From the NCBI GenBank assembly GCA_964596065.1, contig CAZQSM010000009.1, forward strand, positions 1 to 48,591: a DNA stretch of 48,591 nt, given 5' to 3'. Source of the stretch: SZUA-254 sp964596065. GTDB lineage: Bacteria > Bacteroidota > Ignavibacteria > UBA10030 > SZUA-254. Below are positions 1 to 8,884 of the stretch, piece after piece (position 1 is the first letter of the stretch; every line of letters begins with the position of its first letter). Both the position numbers and the translations under genes were made by a program. The notes beneath the pieces are model-generated. The model saw only the letters and a list, made by a program, of their open reading frames with translations. It made no database searches and was not told where the DNA came from.

Positions 1-98
1 ACCTGGGGCCCGAGGTGATGCTGTCGGGGATCGCGCTGTCGCTCACCGAGTCGATCCTCCCCGCGGAGGACAAGCCCCGGCGGCGGAAGAAGGGATGA
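1..98 (+). CDS. C-terminal end of an unidentified protein (5' truncated)
   Basis: An open frame enters from the left edge (first full codon at position 3) and gives 31 residues before a TGA at 96-98. The tail is strongly basic (KPRRRKKG). The stop overlaps the ybeY start as ATGA, so the two genes are probably co-transcribed and translationally coupled. In many bacteria phoH or a membrane HD-domain phosphodiesterase lies just before ybeY, but this short tail is not enough to choose between them. Confidence 0.55.
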   Translation, partial: LGPEVMLSGIALSLTESILPAEDKPRRRKKG

Positions 99-523
99 TC
101 CGGGTCGAAAGTTTCAATGACCACCCGGACCGGCGCATCAGGCACGATGACATTCGGAAAACCGCCAGGACCGTCCTCCGCGGCGAGGGGGCATCCGACG
201 TCGTCCTGAGGGTGATCTTCACGGGGGACGCCGCGATGAAACGGCTGCACCGGGACTGGCTCGGCAGGCCGTCGACCACCGACGTGCTCACCTTTCCCAT
301 CGAATCCGGCCGGGGCAAACCCCTGGAAGCCGAAATTTACGTCAACCTGGACCAGTGCAGGAGGCAGGCGCGCGACGTCGGGGCAAGTGACCGGCAGGAG
401 ATCGCGAGGCTCGTCATCCACGGCGCCCTGCACCTGGTCGGTTTCAGGGATTCCACGCCGGCGCTCCGGCGGGCGATGAGCGCGCGCGAAGACGCATACC
501 TCCGGCGCCTGGATGTGCGCTGA
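95..523 (+). CDS. ybeY: Endoribonuclease YbeY (rRNA maturation factor)
   Basis: This 142-residue protein has the length and motif of YbeY, the metal-dependent single-strand endoribonuclease used in 16S rRNA 3' processing and ribosome quality control. The metal site is HGALHLVGFRD (residues 109-119): the first two ligands are H109 and H113, while the third position is Asp119, not the His of E. coli YbeY. From general knowledge of the family, Asp at this position is common in Bacteroidota/Chlorobi relatives, so I read it as a lineage trait rather than a defect. The ATG overlaps the stop of the preceding gene by ATGA. topA follows 60 nt downstream in the same direction. Confidence 0.93.
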   Translation: MIRVESFNDHPDRRIRHDDIRKTARTVLRGEGASDVVLRVIFTGDAAMKRLHRDWLGRPSTTDVLTFPIESGRGKPLEAEIYVNLDQCRRQARDVGASDRQEIARLVIHGALHLVGFRDSTPALRRAMSAREDAYLRRLDVR

Positions 524-583
524 GGTCCCGGGCGGCCGGGGCGGCGGGGCCCGATCTGTTCATCACGAATATCACAGGTCTGA

Positions 584-2905
584 ATGGCAAAATCACTGAT
601 CATCGTTGAATCGCCGGCGAAAGCCAAGACGATCAACAAGTACCTCGGAAAAGCCTATACCGTGCACGCCAGCGTCGGGCACATCAAGAACCTCCCCAAG
701 AGCAGCCTCGGGGTGGACCTGGAGAACGGATACGCGCCGAGCCTGGAGGTCATCGCGGGGAAGGAGGAGGTCGTCAGGAACCTCCGGGATACCGTCAAGA
801 AGGTCGAGAACATCTACATCGCGACCGATCCGGACCGCGAGGGGGAGGCCATCGCCGCCGACATCGCGGAGGAGATCGGCGAGGCGAACCCGAACATCTT
901 CAGGGTCCTGTTCCACGAGATCACCGAGCAGGGGGTCACCGAGGCGATGAAACACCCGGTCAAGATCAACGCCGACCTCGTCGCCAGCCAGCGCGCGCGA
1001 AGGGTGATGGACCGGATCGTCGGGTACAAGGTGAGCCCGTTCGTCTGGAAGACGCTCTACTACGGCCTGTCGGCCGGGAGGGTCCAGTCGGTGGCGCTGC
1101 GGCTCATCTGCGAACGCGAGATGCAGATCGGCGAGTTCCGGCCGACGGCGTACTGGTCGGTCATCGCGGAATTCGCCACCGCCAGGCGCGAGTCGTTCTA
1201 CGCCAAGCTGATGAAGATCGACGGGAGGGAGCTGATCGTGCCGTCGAAGGACAACCTCGCGGAACTCCAGCACAAGAAGAGCCCTGATCAGTATGCCTAC
1301 ATCCCCTCCGAGGAGGAGGCGGACGCTCACCTGAAGGACATCCGCCGCCAGAACTTCGTCGTCTCCGACCTCACGAAGCGCGAATCGAAGCGCAACCCGC
1401 TTCCCCCCTTCATCACGAGCACGCTCCAGCAGGAGGCGTCGAAGAAATTCAGGTTTTCGGCCTCCCGGACGATGGTGCTCGCCCAGAAGCTCTACGAGGG
1501 GATCGCCGTCGGCGACGAGGGTCCGGTCGGACTGATCACCTACATGAGGACCGACTCGACCAGGCTCGGCGCCGAATCGGTGGCCGCGGCCAGGGACTTC
1601 ATCGCCGTCAATTACGGCAAGGAGTACGTCCCGAAGTCGCCGTTCGTCTACAAGAAGAAGAAAACGTCCCAGGACGCGCACGAGGCGATCCGTCCGACGT
1701 CGATCAGGTACGCCCCGTCGGCCGTCAGGAAATACCTGGACAAGGACCTCTTCCGCCTCTACGAACTGATCTGGAACCGGTTCATCGCCTCCCAGATGGA
1801 GGCGGCGCGGATGGAGACGACGACCGTCACCGTGACCGGCGGAAAATACCTGTTCCGGGCGAGCGCGTCGGTGTACACGTTCCGGGGATTCCTCCAGGTC
1901 TACGACGAATCGGTGGAGGCGGACACGTCGCGCGAGGAGGAGGACACGGAGATGGTGGACGAAATCATCCCGGCCGGGCTCTCGGCCCGCGATCCGCTCT
2001 CGCTCGGGAGCCTCGTCCACCACCGGCACGAAACGTCGCCCCCGCCGAGGTACACCGAGAGCTCCCTGGTGAAGATGCTCGAGCTGCTCGGGATCGGGCG
2101 GCCCAGCACGTACGCGATGATCGTGGGGACGATCATCAACAGGAAATACGTCGAGCAGAGGGACCGGAAACTCTACGCGCTGGAGCTGGGGCTGCAGGTC
2201 AACAAGCTCCTCACCGGGAGCTTCCCCCACATCTTCAACGTCCGGTTCACCGCGCGGATGGAGGAGGAACTCGACACCATCGCGTCGGGGAAGAACGAGT
2301 ACCGGAAGGTCCTGGATGATTTCTTCATCCCCTTCAAGGAATCGCTCGACGAGGCGTCGAGCCAGGCCACGGCCATCAAGAAATCGCTCCAGACGATCAC
2401 CGACATCGACTGCGAGCTCTGCGGGAAGAAACTCATCATCAAGTGGGGCCGGAACGGCCGGTTCATGGCGTGCACCGGCTACCCGAAATGCAAGAACGCG
2501 ATGCCGCTCCCGGAGGACCGCGAGAAGACCCAGCACCATACGGGCCAGAAATGCGATCTCTGCGAAGGCGACATGATCGTGCGGTCGAGCAAGTTCGGGA
2601 CGTTCCTCGGATGCTCCAATTATCCCAAGTGCCGGAACACCAAGCCGATCACCACCGGCATCAAATGCCCGAAATGCCAGGCCGGGGAGCTCGTCGAGAA
2701 GAAGACCAAGCGGAAACGCTCGTTCTACGGGTGTTCGAAATACCCCGGGTGCGATTTCGCGTCGTGGGACAAGCCGACCCCGACCCCCTGTGAGACGTGC
2801 GGGTCCCCCTTCATGGTGGAAAAATATTCGCAGAAGCGCGGGGAGTACCTGAAATGCCCGGCCTGCAAGAGCGAAGTGGAGAAGGAAGAATCGGTGGCCG
2901 TCTAG
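584..2905 (+). CDS. topA: DNA topoisomerase I (type IA) with four zinc ribbons
   Basis: This 773-residue protein relaxes negative supercoils by single-strand cleavage and passage. The N-terminal Toprim domain begins MAKSLIIVESPAKAKTI and carries the metal-binding DPDREGE motif (82-88). The active-site tyrosine is Y320 in GLITYMRTDSTR. The C-terminus has four consecutive Cys4 zinc-ribbon repeats, starting near residue 607 with CELC...C..YPKC, then CDLC, CPKC and CETC. The first three keep the G-x-F/Y-x-G/A-C-x-x-Y-P-x-C core. The length is normal for a topoisomerase with several zinc ribbons. Its TAG is followed after 3 nt by the XerC-type recombinase, so the two form one unit; topA next to xerC is also known in Firmicutes. 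Confidence 0.97.
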   Translation: MAKSLIIVESPAKAKTINKYLGKAYTVHASVGHIKNLPKSSLGVDLENGYAPSLEVIAGKEEVVRNLRDTVKKVENIYIATDPDREGEAIAADIAEEIGEANPNIFRVLFHEITEQGVTEAMKHPVKINADLVASQRARRVMDRIVGYKVSPFVWKTLYYGLSAGRVQSVALRLICEREMQIGEFRPTAYWSVIAEFATARRESFYAKLMKIDGRELIVPSKDNLAELQHKKSPDQYAYIPSEEEADAHLKDIRRQNFVVSDLTKRESKRNPLPPFITSTLQQEASKKFRFSASRTMVLAQKLYEGIAVGDEGPVGLITYMRTDSTRLGAESVAAARDFIAVNYGKEYVPKSPFVYKKKKTSQDAHEAIRPTSIRYAPSAVRKYLDKDLFRLYELIWNRFIASQMEAARMETTTVTVTGGKYLFRASASVYTFRGFLQVYDESVEADTSREEEDTEMVDEIIPAGLSARDPLSLGSLVHHRHETSPPPRYTESSLVKMLELLGIGRPSTYAMIVGTIINRKYVEQRDRKLYALELGLQVNKLLTGSFPHIFNVRFTARMEEELDTIASGKNEYRKVLDDFFIPFKESLDEASSQATAIKKSLQTITDIDCELCGKKLIIKWGRNGRFMACTGYPKCKNAMPLPEDREKTQHHTGQKCDLCEGDMIVRSSKFGTFLGCSNYPKCRNTKPITTGIKCPKCQAGELVEKKTKRKRSFYGCSKYPGCDFASWDKPTPTPCETCGSPFMVEKYSQKRGEYLKCPACKSEVEKEESVAV

Positions 2906-2908
2906 CCG

Positions 2909-3814
2909 ATGATCGTTTCGTTCGATGACCATATCGCCGGCTTCCTCGATTACCTCGGCGCCGAGAGGAACTATTCCCGGCACACCGTCACGGCGTACGC
3001 CCGCGACCTCGGCCAGTTCCGGGAATTCCTCGCGGCGCGGGGGGGGAGCGCCGGTGCGGACCCCGCCGCGGTCGACCGCCTGACGCTGCGCCTCTACCTG
3101 GGCGAGCTGAGCGACCGCGGGATCCAGAAGCGCTCTGTCGCGAGAAAGCTCGCCGCCCTCCGGTCCTTCTTCCGGTTCCTCGTCAGGCGGAAGGGCCTCG
3201 GCTCGAACCCGGCGGCGAACCTCGTGAGTCCGAAACTCCCCAATAAACTTCCCTCGTTCCTCGACGAAGGCGCCGTCCACCGGATGATGGAGCTCCCGGA
3301 CGCGGCCACGGACGCCGGCCTCCGCGACCGCGCGGTGCTCGAGCTCCTCTATGGCACCGGCATCCGCGTGGGCGAACTGACCGGGCTGACCATGGCCGGC
3401 CTCGACCTGCGCGCCGGGACGATCAGGGTGCGGGGAAAGGGGAGCAAGGAGCGGATCCTGCCGCTCGGGGGTCGCGCGCGGGAAGCCCTGCGCGCGTACG
3501 CGGCGCCACGGACGGCCGCCGCCGGCGGGCGGAAGACGGACCGCGTCTTCGTCAACGCGAAAGGGGCGGAGATCAACCGGAGGGAGGTCTACCGGATCGT
3601 CCGGAAGTATATTTCGCTCGTCTCGGAGATCGACCGGAAGAGCCCCCACGTGCTGCGCCACACGTTCGCCACCCATCTGCTCAACAACGGGGCGGACCTG
3701 AGGGCGGTGAAAGAGCTCCTGGGGCACGAAAGCCTGGCCACGACCCAGCTGTACACGCACGTAACCGTGGAGAAATTGAAACGTATCTACAATCAGGCGC
3801 ACCCGAAGGCATAA
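2909..3814 (+). CDS. xerC: Tyrosine recombinase, XerC type
   Basis: This 301-residue tyrosine recombinase has the full catalytic set: R153 (GTGIRVGEL), K177 (RGKGSKER), H247 and R250 (HVLRHTF), H273 (LLGHESL) and nucleophile Y282 (QLYTHV). The N-terminal SAM-like core-binding domain spans about residues 5-90. The wording around the active site (LRAVKELLGHESLATTQLYTHV region) is closer to XerC than XerD, and the size and housekeeping neighbours argue for chromosome-dimer resolution at dif rather than a phage integrase. No att site or other mobile gene is visible nearby. The ATG lies 3 nt after the topA stop. The XerC/XerD assignment is less secure than the family. Confidence 0.9.
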   Translation: MIVSFDDHIAGFLDYLGAERNYSRHTVTAYARDLGQFREFLAARGGSAGADPAAVDRLTLRLYLGELSDRGIQKRSVARKLAALRSFFRFLVRRKGLGSNPAANLVSPKLPNKLPSFLDEGAVHRMMELPDAATDAGLRDRAVLELLYGTGIRVGELTGLTMAGLDLRAGTIRVRGKGSKERILPLGGRAREALRAYAAPRTAAAGGRKTDRVFVNAKGAEINRREVYRIVRKYISLVSEIDRKSPHVLRHTFATHLLNNGADLRAVKELLGHESLATTQLYTHVTVEKLKRIYNQAHPKA

Positions 3815-3838
3815 CACAACCAACGAACAGGCCGACCC

Positions 3839-4192
3839 ATGCAAATCCACATCACCGCGAGAAAATTCAAGGCGCACGCGGGGCTCAGGGCGCACGCCAC
3901 CGAAGCCATTTCACGACTCCCGAAGTATTACGACGGCATCGTCCGCGGGGACGTCGTGATGGGGTTTGAAGGCACCCCGAACAGCGTCAAGTGGGTGGAA
4001 ATCACCCTCCACGTCCACGGTAACGTCCTCTCCGCGCGGGAGCAATCGGAGGATTTCGTGAAGTCGATCGAGCTCGCGGTCAACAAGATCGAACGCCAGC
4101 TCACGAAGTACAAGTCCCGGGTCCGCGTCAAGGACAAACTGACGCTCAGGAAGGTCAAGGAGGATTCCGTTTCGGAAGAACTCGAGGAGTAA
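3839..4192 (+). CDS. raiA: Ribosome hibernation-promoting factor, short form
   Basis: This 117-residue protein belongs to the HPF/RaiA/YfiA family, which binds the decoding region of the 30S subunit and holds ribosomes inactive under stress or in stationary phase. It shows the typical beta-alpha-beta-beta-beta-alpha order: MQIHITARKFKA at the start, the central WVEITLHVHGNVLSA strand, and a C-terminal helix ending QLTKYKSRVRVKDKL. It lacks the C-terminal dimerisation domain of long HPF. The stop is 2 nt before the hprK start, so both are made from one mRNA. Joint expression with a kinase that senses carbon or energy state fits a role in nutrient response, which is inference. Confidence 0.92.
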   Translation: MQIHITARKFKAHAGLRAHATEAISRLPKYYDGIVRGDVVMGFEGTPNSVKWVEITLHVHGNVLSAREQSEDFVKSIELAVNKIERQLTKYKSRVRVKDKLTLRKVKEDSVSEELEE

Positions 4193-4194
4193 CG

Positions 4195-5208
4195 ATGGCA
4201 CAGCGACAGGTCAGGGAGAACAAGAAGGAAAGCATCACCGTCGGGTTCCTGTTCGAGTCGAACAGGGCGCGGCTCCGGCTCGAATCGGTCGCCGGCGACG
4301 CCGGTTTCACGAAGGAGGTGCGGGACAAAAACGTCCACCGGCCGGGGCTCGCCCTCGCCGGGTACGTCCAGCTTTTCCGGTTCGACCGGGTGCAGATCTT
4401 CGGGAACACCGAAATGCGCTACCTCGACCAGCTCACCCGCGAGGGGAGGATCGAGGCGCTGGAACGGGTGTTCGAATTCGACATGCCGTGCATCGTTGTG
4501 ACAAACGAAAATCCGGTCGACGACGATTTCAGGGCGATCGCCGAACGGAAGGGCGTCCCGGTCTTCCGGAGCCCCCTCGAAACGACGAAGTTCATTTACT
4601 TCCTCGGCGATTTCCTGGACGACCAGTTCTCCCTCCAGTGTTCCATCCACGCCTCCTTCGTCGACGTCTACGGGGTCGGCCTCCTGCTGACCGGACGGTC
4701 GGGGATCGGGAAGAGCGAAATCGCCCTCGACCTGATCGAGCGGGGGCACCGGCTGGTTGCCGACGACGTGGTGATGGTCACCCGGAAGGGGGAGGGCATC
4801 CTGATGGGGGCCGGATCGGAGCTGGTGAAGCATTTCATGGAGATCCGGGGCCTGGGGCTGATCGACGTCCGGAGCATGTTCGGCATCCGGGCGATCCGCT
4901 TCCAGAAACGGGTCGAGGTCATCGTGGAGCTGATGGACTGGAATGAAAACCAGGAATACACCCGGACCGGGCTCGATGACCACACGACGGCCCTGATGGA
5001 CGTCGCCATCCCAAGTGTCGAGCTGCCAATCTTCCCCGGGAAGAACGTTACAGTGATTTGTGAGGTCATCGCGCTAAATTACCTGTTGAAACATTACGGA
5101 TACGATGCCGCCAGGGAATTCACGAAACGCCTCGACCGGGTCATATCCGAAAAAACGAAGCAGATGGACGACCGGGCGATCGATTATTTCGAACACGATT
5201 TCGAATGA
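4195..5208 (+). CDS. hprK: HPr kinase/phosphorylase
   Basis: This 337-residue protein matches HprK/P, which phosphorylates and dephosphorylates a regulatory serine on HPr-like proteins. The N-terminal domain (1-130) precedes the catalytic domain. H152 lies in the conserved strand before the P-loop GRSGIGKS (167-174, K173), which is followed by the acidic pair D190/D191 (LVADDVV) and the HprK signature MEIRGLGLIDV (215-225). The gene starts 2 nt after the hibernation factor. No HPr, EI or EII gene is in the window. In Gram-negative bacteria HprK often works with an incomplete PTS as a regulator rather than in sugar transport, which is the likely situation here. Confidence 0.95.
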   Translation: MAQRQVRENKKESITVGFLFESNRARLRLESVAGDAGFTKEVRDKNVHRPGLALAGYVQLFRFDRVQIFGNTEMRYLDQLTREGRIEALERVFEFDMPCIVVTNENPVDDDFRAIAERKGVPVFRSPLETTKFIYFLGDFLDDQFSLQCSIHASFVDVYGVGLLLTGRSGIGKSEIALDLIERGHRLVADDVVMVTRKGEGILMGAGSELVKHFMEIRGLGLIDVRSMFGIRAIRFQKRVEVIVELMDWNENQEYTRTGLDDHTTALMDVAIPSVELPIFPGKNVTVICEVIALNYLLKHYGYDAAREFTKRLDRVISEKTKQMDDRAIDYFEHDFE

Positions 5209-5237
5209 GCGGGCGGTCACATTTCCCGAAAAATACC

Positions 5238-5267
5238 TTGACACGTATATGGTATTTTTTTTACTTT
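5238..5267 (+). promoter_or_regulatory. Predicted sigma-70-type promoter of the M23 peptidase gene
   Basis: TTGACA (5238-5243), an 18 bp spacer and TACTTT (5262-5267) lie in an AT-rich island directly after hprK. The expected start is near 5274, leaving a leader of about 24 nt before the ATG at 5298. Confidence 0.55.
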
Positions 5268-5297
5268 TAGGCCGATATTTCAGATAAATCAGGGCAC

Positions 5298-6263
5298 ATG
5301 GGGATTTTTCGGCGCGAAAAAACGAAGTTCTTCTACCTCGGCAGCGATCTCGAGCTGCACGAGGTGCGCCGTTTTTACCCCAAGGTCGCGTCTATTATAG
5401 GGGTCTCGACGCTCGTCCTCCTGCTGCTGATCGTCGCCCTGAACCAGACCACGGTGAATTTCCTCGGGTTCGGCGCGGCCGAAATCGGCGATCTGCAGAA
5501 GGAAAACAACGACCTCCGTGCCGAGATGAAGGCACTTACCGACAGGATCGGGGCGTTCCGTTCCACGCTCGACGCGCTGGAATCGCAGGGCGACGAATTG
5601 CGGCTTCTCGTCGACCTCCCCCCGGTGGATGACGCGGTGAAGGACGCGGGCACCGGCGGCGCCAGCGTTCCCGAACTGTTGTCGTTCGGTTCCGCCCCCG
5701 GCTCGAACCTCCTCGGGGAAGTCGACAAGGTCCTTTCCGGCATCTCGGGTGAACTCAGGGTACAGGAACAGAGCTACTCCCAGATCCTTAAAAAATACGA
5801 ATATAACAGGGCGTTCTTCGCGGCCCTGCCGGCGTTGAAACCGATGAACGGTCGCTACGCCAGCAACAAATTCGGGATGAGGATGCATCCCGTACTCGGC
5901 GTGATGCGACGCCATCAGGGTGTCGACATCGTCGGAGACGTCGGGACCGAGGTCGCCGCGGCCGGCGACGGCGTCGTCGCGATGGCGGGCCACAGCGGCG
6001 GCGGATACGGCAACGTCGTGGTCATCAATCACGGTTACGGGTACCAGACGCTCTACGCCCACCTTTCGAAGGTCCTCGTCAGGCCCGGGAAGCGGGTGAA
6101 GCGGGGGGATGTCATTGCCAGGTCGGGGAAATCCGGGCTCGTGAGCGGTCCCCACCTGCATTACGAGGTGCGGCACAACGGCGTTTCCAGGAACCCCACG
6201 GATTTCTTCTTCGACGATCTCGCGGCAGCAGAGTACCGCAAGCAGACCGCCGCGAGGCGGTAA
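5298..6263 (+). CDS. Membrane-anchored M23 (LytM-type) metallopeptidase
   Basis: This 321-residue protein has a short cytoplasmic N-terminus, one membrane segment (about 30-50), a periplasmic coiled coil (about 62-105) and a C-terminal LytM/peptidase M23 domain (about 180-300). The zinc site is complete: H206 and D210 (RHQGVDI) and the HLH pair H286/H288 (GPHLHYEV), so it may be an active peptidoglycan endopeptidase rather than an EnvC-like activator. The layout resembles bacterial MepM/NlpD-like envelope proteins and is common in FCB genomes. It has its own promoter and no close operon partner, with DUF2795 118 nt downstream. Confidence 0.92.
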   Translation: MGIFRREKTKFFYLGSDLELHEVRRFYPKVASIIGVSTLVLLLLIVALNQTTVNFLGFGAAEIGDLQKENNDLRAEMKALTDRIGAFRSTLDALESQGDELRLLVDLPPVDDAVKDAGTGGASVPELLSFGSAPGSNLLGEVDKVLSGISGELRVQEQSYSQILKKYEYNRAFFAALPALKPMNGRYASNKFGMRMHPVLGVMRRHQGVDIVGDVGTEVAAAGDGVVAMAGHSGGGYGNVVVINHGYGYQTLYAHLSKVLVRPGKRVKRGDVIARSGKSGLVSGPHLHYEVRHNGVSRNPTDFFFDDLAAAEYRKQTAARR

Positions 6264-6381
6264 ACTTCCTGGGCCGGCGGGGCGCACCCCCGGTCGCCTG
6301 AACTTTTCATCACCGATTGGCGTTCCGTTTACCATCGGGTACCCGCTGCGCGGGTCATGACATCTGGAGGGGGTTATCGCA

Positions 6382-6606
6382 ATGATCTGGACTATGGAGC
6401 TCGCCTCGTATCTCGACGAGGCGCCCTGGCCTGCAACCAAGGAGGAGCTGATCGATTACGCCATCCGCACCGGGGCGCCGACGGAGGTCATCGAAAACCT
6501 GCAGGAGCTCGAAGACGTCGATGAGCCGTACGAGAGTATGGAGGATATCTGGCCCGATTATCCGGCCGAGGGGGACTTCTTCTTCGAGGACGAGAACGAA
6601 TACTGA
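6382..6606 (+). CDS. DUF2795-type small acidic protein
   Basis: This 74-residue, very acidic protein carries the DUF2795 pattern: a helix around PATKEELIDYAIRTGAP followed by VIENLQELEDVDEPYESMEDI. The function of the family is not established, and many members are similarly small and cytosolic. A strong purine-rich ribosome site (GGAGGGGG) sits about 8 nt before the ATG. A weak promoter-like pair (TTGGCG at 6317, 17 bp, TACCCG) lies upstream. A clear intrinsic terminator follows at 6670-6700, so this is probably a single-gene transcript. Confidence 0.85.
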   Translation: MIWTMELASYLDEAPWPATKEELIDYAIRTGAPTEVIENLQELEDVDEPYESMEDIWPDYPAEGDFFFEDENEY

Positions 6607-6669
6607 CGGGGAAGGCGCAGGGTGCGGGCCTTCCGTCCCCGATCCGGCCGCCGGCCCCGGCCTTCTGAG

Positions 6670-6700
6670 ACCCATTCATCCGACGTGAATGGGTTTTTTT
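6670..6700 (+). terminator. Intrinsic terminator after the DUF2795 gene
   Basis: A perfect 9 bp stem (ACCCATTCA pairing with TGAATGGGT, 7 nt loop) is followed at once by a run of seven T. It closes the DUF2795 transcript and lies 30 nt before the chosen start of the Omp85 gene. Confidence 0.9.
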
Positions 6701-6730
6701 GTGAACATCGATACCGGGAACGCATTTTCC

Positions 6731-8884
6731 ATGCTTCGCAGCTCCGTTGTTCGGTCCGTTCGGCTGACGGCGGCCTTCACCCGGCTGAGGGCGGTCCTGT
6801 TCCCGGCCGCGTGGATCGCCTCAGCGGTCGCGCTGCTGCCGGTCGCGCGCCTCGCGGCCCAGGAGGACCCGGAGGCGGGATCCCGGTCCGGCTACGAGAT
6901 CGCCTCCGTCGCCTTCGAGGGGAACAGCGCCCTGTCCGACAAGACACTGGCAGGGTTCATCCGGTCGCGCGAGTCGCCCTCCGGATTTTCCCAGTTCATG
7001 CACGGCACCTTCTGGGGAGCGTTCGGTTCGCCGGCGGAGATTTTCGATCCCGCCACCCTGGACCAGGACGTCGACATCCTCTCGGACCTCTACCGGACCA
7101 GGGGATATTACAACGCGGGCGTGACGGCGTCGTACGCCGTCGACACGGCGGCCCATTCGCTCTCGATCCGCTTTGACATTGTCGAGGGGCAACGGTCCCT
7201 CATCGACACCCTCATCTACGCCGGCATCGACAGCCTCGCCGCCGAGCTCAAGGCGAAGATTTACGGGCACGCGATGGTCCGGCAGGGCGATCCGTACGAG
7301 GCCGACGTCGTTTCCGCGGAAATCCAGCGGGTCATCAATTTTCTCCAGAATTCCGGGTACCCGTTCTCCCGATTCGATTACGAGGCGGGGGGGGCGGTCA
7401 GATACACGTCGACCAACAACTTCGAGATCCGGCTGGTCTTCGCGACCGGGGAGAAGTACCACTTCGGCGACATCGACGTGACGGTCGACCCCCCGAGGCC
7501 CGACATCACCGACAACCTCGCCCTGCGCCACCTCGATTTCAGGCCCGGCGACCTCTACCGCCGCGACCTCCGGATCACCAGCGAGCGCAACCTGAACCGG
7601 CTCGACCTCTTCGAGGCCGCCCGCGTGGACCAGGAGACCCTCCCGGAGAGTCTCGCGGCGCGGGTCATCCCGATCCGCGTCTTGGTGAAGCCCCAGCCCA
7701 GGAACGAGCTGTCGCCCGAGCTGATCGCGTCGGACGAAAACGGCGCGCTGAACCTGGGTCTCGGCGTGGCGTACACCAACCGGAATTTTTTCGGGGACGG
7801 GAGGACGTTCAACACGAGGCTCCAGGGAAGGAGCCAGTCGATCGTCGAGATCCTCAGGGGGACCCCCCTGAAGGACTCGCTCGTCATCGGGTCCGCCGAC
7901 CTGGAATTCCGGATCCTCCAGCCGTACCTGTTCACCAGGACCATCAGCGGGTTCTGGACCACCTCCATCGGCATCGAAAAACAGTCGCTCTACCAGCTGT
8001 CGATCATCCGCAACCGGGTGGGTTCGAGCATCCAGCTCTCGCAGACCGCCGTCGGGCTGATCGACTGGACGCTCGAGCGGGTGAGCCCCGACATCCTCGT
8101 CGCGACCGACAAACCCGACACCGTGATCCAGCGCCTGCGGACCGAGGAGAAACCGCAGTTCAATTCGATCATCGCGTTCACCTGGCAGCGGGACATGACC
8201 AACGGGATCCTGTCACCGACCGAGGGGTATTTCCACACGGTCTCCTTCGAGGAGTCGGGCCTGCTGCCGAAGCTCCTCCCGGGGATCCGCTCGGGGCTGC
8301 CGTTCACCCAGTATTACAAGGTCTCGGTCCTCAGCCGCTGGTTCAGCGACCTCGGCGGGGACCGGACGGATATCCTCGCACTGAAACTCCGCACCGGGTA
8401 CCAGGACAAGTACGGCGAGAGCCGGGCGAGCGCCGTCAACATTCCCCTCAACAGGCGTTTCTTCTCCGGCGGGAGCAACAGCGTGCGGGGCTGGAGGGCG
8501 AGAAGACTCGGGGCCATGCCCCAGGAACTGCTCGAGTTCGGGGGAAATTTCATCCTCGAGGGGAGCGCCGAGCTCCGCGTGAAGCATTTCCAGAACCAGG
8601 GCCGGTTCATGGGGCTCAACCTCGCGAGCATCTGGGGGGTCTATTTCGTCGACGTCGGCAATGTCTGGAACGATTTCGACGCGTTCAGGGCGTCCGACCT
8701 GGCCGTCGCGGCCGGCGTCGGATTCCGGTACGAATCGCTCTTCGGACCCTTCAGGATCGACTTCGGGATGCGGATGTACGATCCCGGGGAGGTGTCGGGG
8801 CGGCGGACCGTGTTCGACAGGAAGTTCTTCAAGGAGACCTTCGCCAACGGCGTCTTCCACCTCGGGATCGGCCATGCTTTTTGA
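6731..8884 (+). CDS. Omp85/BamA-family outer-membrane assembly protein
   Basis: This 717-residue protein has a signal peptide (hydrophobic stretch ending PVARLAAQE), POTRA-type repeats in the N-terminal half (for example YEIASVAFEGNSALSDKTL and, later, KYHFGDIDVTV) and a C-terminal 16-strand Omp85 barrel with motifs such as NRRFFSGGSNSVRGW and a terminal aromatic (GIGHAF). Such proteins insert barrel proteins (BamA) or translocate substrates (TamA) at the outer membrane. An earlier in-frame ATG at 6689 lies inside the terminator stem and would spoil the signal peptide, so I start at 6731. It overlaps the next gene by 11 nt. I cannot decide between BamA proper and a paralog. Confidence 0.9.
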   Translation: MLRSSVVRSVRLTAAFTRLRAVLFPAAWIASAVALLPVARLAAQEDPEAGSRSGYEIASVAFEGNSALSDKTLAGFIRSRESPSGFSQFMHGTFWGAFGSPAEIFDPATLDQDVDILSDLYRTRGYYNAGVTASYAVDTAAHSLSIRFDIVEGQRSLIDTLIYAGIDSLAAELKAKIYGHAMVRQGDPYEADVVSAEIQRVINFLQNSGYPFSRFDYEAGGAVRYTSTNNFEIRLVFATGEKYHFGDIDVTVDPPRPDITDNLALRHLDFRPGDLYRRDLRITSERNLNRLDLFEAARVDQETLPESLAARVIPIRVLVKPQPRNELSPELIASDENGALNLGLGVAYTNRNFFGDGRTFNTRLQGRSQSIVEILRGTPLKDSLVIGSADLEFRILQPYLFTRTISGFWTTSIGIEKQSLYQLSIIRNRVGSSIQLSQTAVGLIDWTLERVSPDILVATDKPDTVIQRLRTEEKPQFNSIIAFTWQRDMTNGILSPTEGYFHTVSFEESGLLPKLLPGIRSGLPFTQYYKVSVLSRWFSDLGGDRTDILALKLRTGYQDKYGESRASAVNIPLNRRFFSGGSNSVRGWRARRLGAMPQELLEFGGNFILEGSAELRVKHFQNQGRFMGLNLASIWGVYFVDVGNVWNDFDAFRASDLAVAAGVGFRYESLFGPFRIDFGMRMYDPGEVSGRRTVFDRKFFKETFANGVFHLGIGHAF

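Noticed and set aside
2909..3814. The tyrosine recombinase as the integrase of a mobile element
   Set aside because: It sits 3 nt after topA among housekeeping genes, its wording is XerC-like, and no att repeats, tRNA target or phage genes are nearby.
593..3895. A minus-strand open frame of 1100 codons opposite topA and the recombinase gene
   Set aside because: Its translation is low-complexity Arg/Val/Leu/Pro with no recognisable domain, and both plus-strand genes have complete active sites. It is a by-product of high GC at third codon positions.
6689..6730. Upstream ATG for the Omp85 gene at 6689
   Set aside because: It lies in the 3' arm of the terminator hairpin, and the added residues (MGFFVNIDTGNAFS) would precede and spoil the signal peptide.
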